A stretch of 64,000 bases of DNA from Rotaria sordida. Its lineage: Eukaryota > Rotifera > Eurotatoria > Philodinida > Philodinidae. Both the position numbers and the translations under genes were made by a program. Below are positions 12,054 to 25,700 of this stretch, in pieces (the stretch's first letter is position 1; each line of letters begins with the position of its first letter). The stretch is from the NCBI GenBank assembly GCA_905250125.1, contig CAJNOL010000057.1, forward strand, positions 124,001 to 188,000. Direction: 5' to 3'. The notes beneath the pieces are model-generated. The model was given only the letters and a program-made list of their open reading frames with translations, was not told the origin of the DNA and ran no database searches.

Positions 12054-14722
12054 ATGACCAAGGGCGGTAGTAGCAAACCTACAATGTTAGGTAAGTAAAA
12101 ACAATAAAATAGAATTATAGAAATTTGATTGAACGAAATGAATATTCTACCAAAATTATTTAATATAAAAGGACGTTTGATCTTTGGTGAAAAACGTAAA
12201 CAACATGCATCACCAGCACGTCATCGATCAGCCACACAAAATGGTGGTACTATGGCTGATGTGTTATCATCTAGTGGTTGCAATGCAAATAAAAATCTAA
12301 TCAATTTACATGATTGGGCTGTTTGGCGAATGCATTTAAATGAACAGATGGGTAATGGAATGACCGAACGAACTGATCTCAAACATATGCGACAATTTCT
12401 TCATTCAAATCCATTTTATCAACAACATAGTCGAGATCCTTCTAACGGTCGATATAATGGTGTTCGATTACTTTTTTCAATTCCTCATGCTAAACTTAAA
12501 TCTGAATTAATTGATGGATCACGAGGAGGACTTAATAAAAATATTAATATGGATATAGGAGATACGACAACATATGATCAAAATAATGTTCTATCAAACA
12601 GTGATGATCGTACAATAGCTAGTGTTAATTCAGTTTCAGCTGGATCACCAATGGTTATCGATAGAACTATCAATCAATTACTTCCGAAAGGTTTAATAGG
12701 AAATTCAGGTAGTTTTCTTCCCACTAACGAATCAATGACTACTGTCGATATTTCAAGAATTCGGTAAATTTGATAGATAATATGATTTTGTTTTGTATAA
12801 CAGTTTTGTTCTTATTTTATTTTTCTAGTCGTTCAATACGCACTCCTTTCACAGCATCAGATCGAGTACATTCAACATTACAGAAAGCAGTCAAAGATGG
12901 TAACGTACTCGAAAAAATCAAAGCATTTGAAATGCAAGCAGCTGCAGCTCAAGCTGAATTAACAATAAAATTAGGTGGTGGTGGTGGTGGAGGCGGTGGT
13001 AGTGGTGGTAGTGGTGGTATCAATCATCGAATGCAATCAATTGCATCATCAATTCAATCAACTGCTGCATATCGTACATTGAGTCCAGCTATGATACATC
13101 CAATTCAACATCCAATATCACCTATGCCCATACAACACGAACCACAACAACAACAACAATACATTCGTTCTCATCGAAGTCGTCATATTTATCCGACACA
13201 ACCACGTTATGATGGTAATCTCGGTCCTATGATGGGTCGTCAATCTAGAAAAGGAGCACATGTATTGGAACCTGCTCTTGGAGATATTATTCTTAAACGA
13301 CGAACACCTTCACAAAAAACTGTCAATGATGAAGATTATTCTGTTACAGCTATTAGTTCAATGGCACTTCCAGTTGCTCAAGGTCATAATCATCGTCAAC
13401 AGCATTATCATCATCGAACAAGTGCATCTCGTTCTCGACATCGAAAAGAAACAGTTCCTGATAATAAATGTACATCTCATAGTCATGAAAATGTTCAAAA
13501 GAAATCTCAACAAAAACAAAAAGAAACAACAATACCATCATCATCATCAACTAAAACAAGTACACGTCATCGTTGGCTCAAAGGACATAAAGATAAATCA
13601 ATTGAAACTGTAACTGAAAAGGTTAAACAAGATTCATCAACAAATAAATCCAACAAAAAGAATAAAACAAAAAAGAAAAACGTTGAACAAGAAAAAGTTG
13701 ATTCAAAAACTCAAATCAAATCTTCAGTTTCTAAAGGAAAAATATTATCAGATAATAATCGTGTTTATGGTGTACCAAATACAACTGTAAATGAGCAAAC
13801 AAAATTTGAAACAATTTCACCACAACCACCATCAAGAATTGATGAAGAAAATGAATCCGATCGAGAAGAAGAAAATATCGAAAATCAAAATGGTCGTATG
13901 TCAAAAAAACAAGAAGAAAAACTTATTCAATCGAAACAATGTGATACAACTGTTGAAATAAATGTTGAACGACAACTAAATAAAACACAATATCAACAAA
14001 AATTATCAAGTAACGATGGGGAAATTTTAAGTAAAATTGAAGATGATACTAGGTTTGTATGTAAAAATTATTTTTCTTTAGAAAATTTTTATTTTAGTTT
14101 AAGATTTTCTCGTCCTACTGATGATCATGCTCATCATTCTGAACTTAATGATGAAGATGATGAATGTAAAAGTGAAGGAGATGTTTTTATTGAAGAATCA
14201 TCTTTAACAAATATAAACTCTCTTCAGCAACAACAACAACAACAACAACAACAATTACCAACCAATGTTATTCGACGTCATTCAAGTCAACCTTCAGCTG
14301 AGAAAATTCCATCAGATCGACGTTGGCAATGGTCAAAAGAAAGTGGTGGATTAATTGATACAGGAAATCGAAAGAAAAAACAACAATCAACTACAAATCT
14401 TTCTTCTAAAGATAAAATCAATCAAGATGAAGAACAAGTTGTTTATGAAACACCACAATCCGAACAAATCCAAACATCATTATGTAATACTCAAACATTA
14501 AATAAAAAACAATCCTCCATTACAACAACAATTGAAAATAATGATGAACAGAATACTAATAATAATAATAATAATAATAAACAAATTAGTAAACAAATTC
14601 TTCATGCTATTCTAAATTCAATGACTAATAATCAAGAACAATCAACAATGAATGAATTTTTTGAAAATGGACCTCATACAAATCCTGAAGAAACTTTAAC
14701 TAATATAGCTAGTACAGCTTAA
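12054..14722 (+). CDS. Low-complexity protein of unknown function
   Basis: Proposed exons are 12054-12090, 12172-12763 and 12829-14722 (about 840 aa). The first junction joins G to GA and restores Gly in frame. An alternative start is ATG 12138, inside that proposed intron. A possible extra 45-nt intron (14053-14097) would remove an odd hydrophobic stretch. Seen: a basic N-terminus; a conserved-looking segment rich in His, Trp and Arg (exon 2); a short Ala/Gln helix after the second intron (KIKAFEMQAAAAQAEL); a run of about nine Gly followed by Gly-Ser; several Gln/His runs; a Lys-rich central region; polyGln encoded at 14229-14255; and an Asn-rich C-terminus. Most of it looks disordered. I see no catalytic motif, signal peptide or membrane segment, and I do not recognise the family. 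Polyadenylation may use AATAAA near 14798. Confidence 0.7.
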
Positions 14723-14842
14723 AACAAAAAACAAAAAAACACCTAGACTTTATAATATAAAATTTTAAAAATATTATTTATTAGAGTTTTACGTGAAATA
14801 AAATGTGTAAAAGAAAAAAAAAATTGTAATTGATCACACGTT

Positions 14843-17800
14843 CTAATGTTCAATTTGTACGAGAGCTGGAAATGTTTTCATACGTAAACGTTCAACTTCA
14901 GCACGTAAATAAGCAACTTCTTGTGCTTGTGCTTTAGCTAAATCTACAAGACGACGACGACGTACGACTTGACGAATACGATCTTGTTGATCTGCTTTTG
15001 ATTGTTCAACAACTAAAATAAGACAAAAGAAAACAACGATGCTCATCTTTATTTTCTTTTTTCTTATAATTCGTTATTAATTTACTTCGTCGATCAATAA
15101 TATTTTTTCTTTCATATAAATTAACATTTGCATTTTGTAGTGCTTCATCAACAGCTAATGTTACATTAGCAATAGATGAATTATCCTGTTGTAATTTATG
15201 AATTTCATTGTCTTTTATTGTTTTTTGATCATCAAAACGCTATGAGAAAGAATTCATTTTGATAGATATTTTTCAATGAGCCTTATTCATAGATTGCTTA
15301 TACGTCACGAACATGTATATAAAAAAGTGGTCACACTAGCTTCTTGGTTGCTAACAATGATTCCTCCTTTTATCTTTCTCAATCTTCTTGCTAACATATG
15401 CTAGCAAGACGATTGAGAAAGAGAGATAAAAGAAGAGAGATCGCTTTTAGCAACAAGTAAGCTAGTCTAGTATGACTACGTTGTTCTACGCATGTTCGTG
15501 GCCAACAAGTAAATCATGAATAAGTTTCATTGAAAAAAAAAACTAAACAAACTTGTTTCATTTTTTCAACTGTTGCTTCTAACATTTGTAATTCACGTTG
15601 TTTTTGTGATTCAAATGCTCCATCATTAGGACATACTAAATATTCTTGAACATTTCTTGTTACTTTAAGAAATGTTATATCTTGTGCACGTTGTTTTAAA
15701 TCAGTTATTTCATATGTTAGTTTTTCTTTTTCCCTATTCAAAGGAGAGACATAGTAAATAATTATTTTAGTTTCATTTTCTTTTCTTTTTTTCTATTACC
15801 ATTTCATTGATTGTAATTCATTAACAACACCTTTCGTTTTTTCCATTTGACGAATTTTTAAATTTGCTGATTCCTAATGAAAGATAAATGATTGAAAAAA
15901 AAATTGATTAATTAATTAAACAAAAACTAATTAAACAATATACAATAATTGATTTATTTAAATTTTCAACTTCATGTCGATTAATAAGTTCAACATCAGT
16001 ATTTCGATATTGATCTGGTGGAAGATCAGCTGGTTGCGATTCGATTTCAACTTGACCTTGTTTAAGAACAATTTGTACATATAAATCAAACATATCATCA
16101 ATATGAGCATCTTTTGTTCTATAAAAATATAATCATAATAACAACAACAAAAAAGAAACACAAATGAGGAAATATACATAATAAGAAGATTTTGTATTTG
16201 TTCAAATTCAACATTTGTTTTTGTTAATTCACCTTCGCGAAGATTTTTTAAATTTTTTATCATTACCTCTTCTTGTTCTTGTTGTCGTAACTAAAATTAG
16301 GAATGAAGGAATATTTTAATAAAACTCTTTGTGAAAACATTTATATTTATAAGAAAAAATATGTCTAACGAATCATGAGAAGTTATTTTCCTGAACCAAT
16401 GCGCAACCAATGATGGTAATAATCATAATTACGATCATACGAAATATCACTCTTCAACATGGGTGAAATTTTTATGACCCAATCTGAGTTAGACTCTGTA
16501 AGATATCCCTAAAGTTGTCTATCACAAAAGAACTTACATATCGCTATCGTGTTTTAACCAAAGTTGCTAATTCTTTCTCATGCCAATGAAGGAAAGATCT
16601 AAGTCTTTATTCTTATGAAAGAAATTGTTGACAAGTAATACTCAAAGTTATCACTCTTGATTGGGATACAAAAATGAACTTTTTCCGTGATTTACAAGTA
16701 TATCTATGAGGAAGGCTCGCAAATGATTAGAGACTTCTGAGTTCATATTTTGCCCAATAGTAGGAGATTACTACATTAGCATAATTTTCGAAGAGTTTGA
16801 ACCCTGGTTGCGTACTAACTGAACTATTGAATTTGTTGTCGTAAGATTCAGAGAACAAAACGCAGATTTTTGTGAATTTTAATAGAAAACGATTCAAAAA
16901 TAGTCAAAAAGTCGAATAAACATTTGATAAAATCTATGGAAATTCTGAAACCTAGAGAAGTCTGATTCTTCTTGTGTGTTCAATAGGAGCGTACAGTTTA
17001 GATGAAATTTTATTATCACATTTTGACCTGCTTCTTATGTCAAAGTTCTCACATAGATTATTTTCTCATATGAATAAAAACTTAGATCTTTCCTCTATTA
17101 CCATAAAAAAGGAATTAGCTGATTTAGTTAAAGTTCCTCATCCTTCAGAAATCGATCCTGAGCTGGGTAGATTCAAATCGCATGAAATTGTCAAAATACG
17201 TTAGAGCTGTAGTGAGGAGGTTGTGGTAAAATTTTCAGCCCTATACCATCGTGTTTTCGGGAGATATTCAACGAACAAGGATCAAAAATAGCACATTTGG
17301 CAACTCAAAATTCTCTATGGGGCTTTATTCTATACAATTAATTCTTTTTATTTGAAAGAATATATCGGGATGTAGGATATGACAGAGCCATTTTTCTTAA
17401 ATTCTTACTTTTTAAGGGGAGAAAAGTTCAATGTATCGAAAAACTCTTACTCTATTTTTAAAAGTACTCTTTTATATGCTAGCACCAAAGTTTAATTCAA
17501 AAACGAGACTCGGTCTTGACAGGCTCTTTCGAACTAAAAATGAAGCAATAGACTACAATGAAGGTCCTTCGAAAATTCTGAGACGCACAATCACAAAAGC
17601 ATAGACAGAGAAAAAAATGAACAAAACTCTTACTTTTTTCTGAAAAATGTATATGTTTCAAGCAGATGATGACAAAAACTATTAAAAATTTTCGTAATGA
17701 AAACATGTCGAACAAAAAAATCATGTTCTTTATGAAATATCAGATCTCGAGCTATCCTCTCATGCATTTATTTTTATTTCGGTAATCTTGACAAAAATGG

Positions 17801-19682
17801 ACTTTTCTTGAAAGAGAGCTCTTCAAGCATGATGGAGATACTACTAAAATTCTTTTTTTGGTAGATGACTTTTCGTACACCCTTGAAAAAAATAATACTA
17901 TTGCGATTTATATATTATTGAATGTTGTCACAACATCTAACCTATCTTCATTTTTGTTCTTAATTTACTGTAGATTGGAAGGATATTTTAAATTACAATT
18001 AGAAACTCTTTCTTATTCAAATAACAAACACTATTTTTTACATAAATGTAGTATTAAGAAAAATTTATATATTTAAATTTACTTCACGTTCAAGTTCAGA
18101 ACGTCTTTTTCGGAAATCCATAAAACGTTCCCAAACATTTCGAACAATATTTGGTGGTGCATTTGTAAATGAATCAGCTTCTATTTGCATTTTATCAAAT
18201 TCAAGTTCAAGTAAACGCATTTGTCGACTTGAATATGGATTAAATTCATCTACTGTTTTCGGTTGTTTTAATCTACATTGAAAAAAAACAAAGATTTTTA
18301 AAAAGAAATGAATTTAATAAAATTGTTTTTTTTTTACTTTGGTCGTTTAATTAATAAACGTTTAAGAGAATCTTGTAATGCTGATGGAACATCAGCAAAT
18401 TCTCGAGGAAATTGTTTATCAAATGTATCATCAGCTTTTAATCGTCGTTTTTCATTATCAACAATATTAATACTATCTTCTAAAGCACGTTTTGAAAGTT
18501 CAAGTTCATGAATTTTATCTTCAAGTATTTGTGAACGATTTTCATATGTTTCTTCTAATTGTTCAATAAGTCGATCTTTAACTAAAGCAAATATTAAACG
18601 ACTAATTTTTAATTCTTCCTACAGTAAATAAAATAAATATGTTATTGTTCATTTTTTTTTTGTCTTTTTCATTCAATTAAATATAAATCTACTTGAATAA
18701 CTGCTGTTTGAGCTAAAATTCTTCGTCGATGTAATTGAATTAAAACTTGTTCAAATGCTTCACAATTTTCTTGAATTTGTTCATTAATTTTAGTTGCTTC
18801 TGCAATTAAAACCTTTTTTTTGAAAAAAAAAAATTATTCGTTATAATACAAATATGTATAATAAAGTAGTAAACAAACTTTTCGTAATTTATCTCTTTCT
18901 TCTTGTTGTTCTTTAACTTTTTGTAAATATTGTTGATAAGCTTGTTTTTCAATTTCTGTCCATTCATCTTCAGGTTTCTCAAGTGCAAATGTTGGTTTAG
19001 GAATTTCCTATACAGAAAATAGAAATGATTTTTTTTTCATTGAATTTAGATTAGACAAAAAAAAAAAAAAAAGAAAAACCTTTTTTAATTCATCTTCTCG
19101 TCGAACTTGTAAAACACCACCCATCATATCATTAAGACCACGTTCACGCCAATTATCTAGTTTTTCCTGTTCACGTCGACGTTCTTCATTAAGTCGTTGT
19201 TCTTCTAATTGTTTTAATTGTTCTGGTGTGTAATATCTTTCAACTTTAACCTTGAAATACATAAACAAATAAATCAAATGTTTATCCAGATTTTGATACA
19301 GAACAAAAGTAATATATCTCATTACATATTGATATTTCAAATTAAAAATACATACCTCATTATCTTTAACTTCAAATAATAATAATGGTTTTTCTTTTTC
19401 TGTTAAATCTGGTTCCCAAATAGGACTTGTATCATCTAAATCAGCATTAATTTGTTTAATGCGTGTATTTTTTTCACGTATTTTTGCTAATTCTTGTAAT
19501 TTACGTTGATGAACAGTTTCAAATTCTTTATTAAATGCTTCTTTTATTTTATATATTAAATCATTTAATAAAACAATTTGTGTCCATTTTTGTTCATGTG
19601 TATATAATTCAAATTGATCATAAAGTATTGATGTATCAACTTGAAATTCATTACTAAACAAATAACAAAAATATTTGATGAA

Positions 19683-19713
<31 letters not shown>

Positions 19714-22700
19714 TTTTACCTAACAGAACCAAGTAAAGCAGTTGATTGTTTTGTTTGTTCACGATGATCATCCTCATTTTCAAGTGCTGATGGTTCTTCA
19801 CGCTATTAATAAATATTTAATTTTCAGGTTCAAAAAAAAAAAAATTGTTGAAAATTATTGATTTACCGATGGCATGTCACTGCCTACGTCATGTCCAGTT
19901 GAACTATCTACAAGAATTTGTCGTCGTAATTTTTTTTCTGCAATTTCAATACGACGACGTTCGATAATATGACGAATATTTTCTAATTCGTCAAGACTAC
20001 GTGGTAATAATGGATAATTTTCAACAACAATTGGTAGTGTTTGTTTACGATATGGATTTATTATACCCTAAATTTAATAATTAATTAAATAATTAATTAG
20101 AAAATAATAGAAATCAAAATACCTCAATACATCGTCCTTTTATACTCATGGAATCCCAGCATTGTTGTTTAATAATTTCACGTTTCATAAGTCGAATAAG
20201 ATTTTGTGTTATGGTTTCATCTCGTAGCTTTATATAAAAATTTGTTTATTTATGTTTAAGAAAAATTAAAAAACGAACGAAACAACTTACTTTAATAATC
20301 GTTGCATCTCTTTCTTTACGTTGTCTTTCTTGTTCTTCACTATCTAAATCAAATTCTCGTCGATCAAGTTGAGCTTTTTCTTCTCGACTGTCATTTACTG
20401 CCATTAATTCATGAAGCTATTTAATAGAAAAACATGTTAGTGCAATCCCTATGGAATTAAAATATGAAATATGATATAGTTGCTGTTGCTAATCATAGGA
20501 AGATTATTTTATTCTATCTACTTTACGACACATTTGTTCATCATCCTTAAACACAGTGGACATTTTTCCAAAAGACTAGAGATATACAGGGTTACGAAAT
20601 TTTTCTCAGTCAGGATACAAGATATGAATAAAGGTTACCCTGCACATGTCTACTATAGACCAAGTAGACATGTGATTTTTTTTTGACTTACAAAGATCTT
20701 ATTTTCTGCTCAATATTGCTTTATCACCTCTCAAATGTCAATATAATCTAAAAAAATTCAAATACGAAAAAAAAGAAAATTTTTTAAAAATCATTGTGGC
20801 AGACCCTTGCTATGTATATACGCGAAGAAATCTTTGTATAACAAATCTTATAAATTATACATTGTTAAATATCGTTTTCGATGTTGATTTCAAATATTAA
20901 GTTAGTCTTCAATAAAAGTGTTTTTATATCAAGAATAATGAGTTTTATCTTGAAAATCTATAGTTCAGTCGTGGAGCACTAACTATAAAGAAAGTACCTA
21001 ACTGTTACTAGCGGCGTTTTTCGGATAATGCTAACAAGAAGAACAAAAACTTTTCCGTTAACCAAAGTATGTATAGCTCTATTTAAGCCGCTCAAAAAAT
21101 ACACTTTCAATTTTTTTGTTTAATGTCCATCTGGGTGCCCATAATGTGAAGAGGTTCAAATTCCTACCTCTATACATCAACACTCCATTTAGATCGTGTT
21201 TTATAAAATATATTTTAAAAACAAATATTCAATAATTAATTCATACTTCGTGCCGAATACGTTCAAGTTCATTACGAATTTCTATTTTAGATGTCAAACG
21301 TGTATCAAGATTTTGTAATGTAGCCTACAAAGAAAACTTGTCTATTTAATTCAATAATAATAATTATAATAAAAAAAACCTCATATTCTTTTAATTGTAA
21401 CCATGATGCATCTTCTTTTGGTGCTGATGGTGGTGTCATATTAACATTTTGAAATTTTGTTTGATATTCTCTCTGTAAACGAAAAAAATAAATTTGCATT
21501 CAAATTATTTGTATATAGAAAAAAAAAATAAATTTCATACAAATCGATCATAAATATTCTCGAATAAAGCAGATGATGCATTTTCATAAGTAACAAGATT
21601 TGCTAAATTTTTCATTTTACGATTAATGTCTTCCGATGAATAACCCATACGTGGTGTAAGTCCACCAGCAGATCTAAATAAATATAAATTAAAAATAAAA
21701 TTTTCATTTATTTTATTTCATTTATTTAAAATGACTTTGTTTGAAAAATAACAATAGAATTATCTTCAGCAACAGAAACAATATATTTTGAATCAACACT
21801 CCATGCAGATTTATAACATCCACCAGAAAGTAAACTATGTGCACGTATTGATGATTCTACAGCCTATTGAATAATAGAAAAAAAAATTATTAAAAAAAAT
21901 CTCTATCAATTAATACAAAATACCATATCTGAAGCACGAATCATTGAAATAATTCCATCTTGACTAACACAAATTATCCATGATTGTATTGCTTTATTTT
22001 TATATAAATGACCGCCGGAAGAAGGCAAACCAGCAAGTGAATCTTGTGGTTCAACACTGATTAATTTTCCTAACTAAATATATAAAGAAATAAGAGTATT
22101 TGATACAACTAATAAGGTAAATTAAAGAGCAAAATTAAAAGCAACCAATTTTTTTTTTCTTTGCTAATTTATCATACATCTCGTTTTGATTTAAATCGAC
22201 GATTTTTTGAATCCTGTATAAGAAAATAATCAATAATCGCAACTATTCATAGTAATAGATCAACAAAATGAAAGAGAAATCATATAAAAGAAAAAAACGA
22301 TTCATTGATCGAAGCATAAAATAGCACCATCAATATAAAAAAAAAAATATCATTCTCACGCCTCGTCGTCCTCGTCGTTCAGTTTTATTCTGTTTATATA
22401 TAAATCTATCGTAAAATTTCTCATTCTTAATTATTATTTTTTTGTCTTACCTTGCCAATTTCATCCGGTATACGACACATTCTTAAAGATGTTCCTCCTA
22501 ATGTAATTAATTGATTTCTAGCTGTTATTAGAAAATCTTCAATTGTATCATGAATAGCAAAATTAGTTTTTGTTATTATTTTTGTTGATGTATCATTAAT
22601 AAAATAATCTATATATGATTCATTCGTACTTGATGTTTGTAAATTTCGATTTTCTAAATAAATATAAAAAAAAAGCTACTAGCGCAATCCCTAAAATATT

Positions 22701-25700
22701 AAAATGTGAAACATGATGTAGCTACTGTTACTAATCACGGAAGGATTGTTTTGTTCTATCTATCTTGAGACACATTTCCTCATCATCTTCAAAACATTAT
22801 TGATATACCATCAAAGATCGTATATCAACAATGTCTATTATAGTCGATGATGCGGGGACAGGAGAACGTTCCTAAGGAGTCTATTACGGCTTGTGATCAA
22901 TCACCAGAATGTATTTCAACACTTTTTTTAGATTGTGTTTCACAATAAAATAATATATTATTGAATTATTTTACCTCGATATTGTTGCCAATCAAAATCG
23001 ATAATAAGAAATCGTCCAAATTTTTCTGTTTTAGTATTTAATGCAATAATAATTCTTGTTTCATTTGATGTATCTTTTCTATGTGCAATATGTTCATCAT
23101 CATATTCACGTTGTTGTTGATCATCATATTCAATATTACTTCGTTGTTTTTCAAAATCATCTAAATCAAGTGCAAATGGTTCACCATCAAGATCAGTTCG
23201 ATAGATTATTTGAAATATATTATCAACCAATATTTGATCAGTTTTGATTTCTATTATAAATAAACTATTATCAATACCAGCTGATACAAGTATTGTACCA
23301 TGTGGATTAAATTTAATACAACGTATATCATTTGAATGAACACGTAAACGATGTATAAGACGAAAACCATCTGTATTAATTTCAAAAAAATAAAAAATAC
23401 CTGTTGTTGAAGTAACAACAATCAATGGTAAAATAGGACTTGTAACTATATGACTAATCGTTTGATTATCAATATGTGTTGAAAATTTTCTTGAACCATC
23501 ATTTATTGACCAAGCTTCTAAGGCACCTGAATCTCGTACTGTTACAATTAATTCATTAGACGGATTAACAAATACAATATCAACAATTTTTCCAAGTGCA
23601 ACTGGAATAAGAGTTGATTGTTTTGGTTCCATTGTTACTAAATCAAATATATCAACACCTTGTTTTGAACAAATAAATAAATTATTATATGATTGATTAA
23701 ATAGTATTGTTGTTATATTAGCATTTAATTCCATAATATCATTAACATTATTTGCTTCTTGTAATGTACCATCTTGATTTTCAAATGTAATTAAACGAAC
23801 AATATCATCTGAACCAGCACAAAATAAACCAAGTTTATGTAAACATATTTTTTTAAACATTCCTATTGAACCATGTGATTTAAATTTTTCTTCTTCTGCA
23901 AAACGTGTTGCACGAAATGGATGTTTTTCACGATCAAATTGTAAAAGTATTTGAATAAGAGAATCATCATCTGTACCAATAAATACATAACCTTTATCAC
24001 CCCAACAAAATGATGTTGCAATAAGTTCAATTTTTTCATCAATATATGTTTGAAAAGCATCTTCATTTTCACTATCAAATGCTACAGAAAGAAAAATCAT
24101 ACAATATTTAGTTTTCAGTATCTTTTGTAATCAACAATAGATGTTGTCATAGCTAATGAGTGAATGTTTTTACGTGTCAAAGTTCTCTTCAGTCGGGATT
24201 ATGTAAGTTCTAATGAATTATGAATACTCTGAAAAGAGTTCGTGCTAATAGCTTATTGCTGTCGAAATACTATATTATTATTGTATTTTTCAGACGAATA
24301 CCGTGACCTTCCTCAGAAAAATCGAGTTTCGGTTTAAAACTTTGCACAGAGACAAGTCTTAACGGGAATAGTTTATTGTGAAAGTTTCGTATCTTTCGAT
24401 TGAGCCCATTCTGAAATAAGAACATCGGAAGTTGCTGTTGTATATGAGCAGTGCGACAACTATGCTTTTACAATAAACTAACCTCATTAAGGGATGTCTC
24501 TAAGCTAAATTTCAAGTTGAAATTCGAAACTCAGTGTTTCTGAGGAGGACTAAGGCATTCTGCTAAAAAATATGATAAAGATACAATATTTCAACAGTAA
24601 TAAGCTATTAGTCCGAACTCTTCTCAGAGCATTCATAGATCCTTAGTACCTACATGATACACATAGTCTTAATTCAAAAGCGATTTGACACTTAGAAAAG
24701 TTCCCTCGCGATTAGCTACACTGCTCAGTAAGTATTCACAAAGTACTGTGTGCAAACTCCAGTATCATGAGTCATGAAATGACCTTGGACAAATCACTAA
24801 CAACTATTTACCTTGGATCACTCGTCCTCAGGCATGATGACTACATTTTGACATACACCTGCTCTTTTGATTAGTTAATGTGTATGAGAAGCTCAAGCAA
24901 TTGAGCGCAAGAACTTTGTGTCAGGCTGATCTGCTGTCCAGAGCTACAGTTAGTCATAGTTGTAGGGAAGATATCGGACTATGAAATTTGCAGCTAGGTA
25001 GTATTCCATATCACACGTTAGTTCAAGGGCAATGTCACCCTTCAAACAATAAACGCTCTAATTCAGATTTTTTCGTTTTAAAACTGGGATTTATACAAGA
25101 ATTTATTGAAATATACATACCAACAAGTTTTAGACTAGTTCCCTGATCCATTCCAACAGTACTATCAACTAATGTAAATGAAAATCGACTTGGAAAACGT
25201 CGAATAACATCAGCAACTAAAATATTTATTAAATAGAAAAACTCAAAAACAAAAAAAAAACAAAAAAAATGCAATTTATTTTTATTATACCTCTAAGTGG
25301 ACTTGATTGTTTAGTTTTTGTTTGTTGATGTGTTGGTTGATTATGAGCAACAGTTTGATTAAATAATTCTAATGTTAATTGTCTTTCAAATAAAACATAT
25401 TTATCATTTCGTCGTTCACATGTATAAAAATTAATTTGATCACGATAAAGTATTCCAATATCATACCAAGAATTTGGATTAAAACTTATTTCTATTAGCG
25501 TTTTTTTTGTTGTTTCGCATTGAGCTAATTTTATTCCACTACGCCAATTCCATATAGTTAATAAATAATCTGGCGATGTTGAAAGTGATAATAATTCTTC
25601 AGTTGTTGAAAACTGCAATGCACTATATTCAAATTCAGCTCCATTAGTAAATTGTTTCATTTCATTTAATGATGGATATTGACATAAATGAATTATTGGT

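Noticed and set aside
13260..13613. 117-codon ORF overlapping the low-complexity gene in another frame
   Set aside because: Composition is a frame-shifted shadow of CAA/CAT repeats in the real frame.
16974..17204. 76-codon ORF in the 1.8-kb CFAP43 intron
   Set aside because: No domain, no splice partners, and the intron is otherwise non-coding.
21140..21170. GGTTCAAATTCC resembling a tRNA B-box
   Set aside because: No acceptor stem, A-box or cloverleaf could be formed around it; it lies in a family B repeat.
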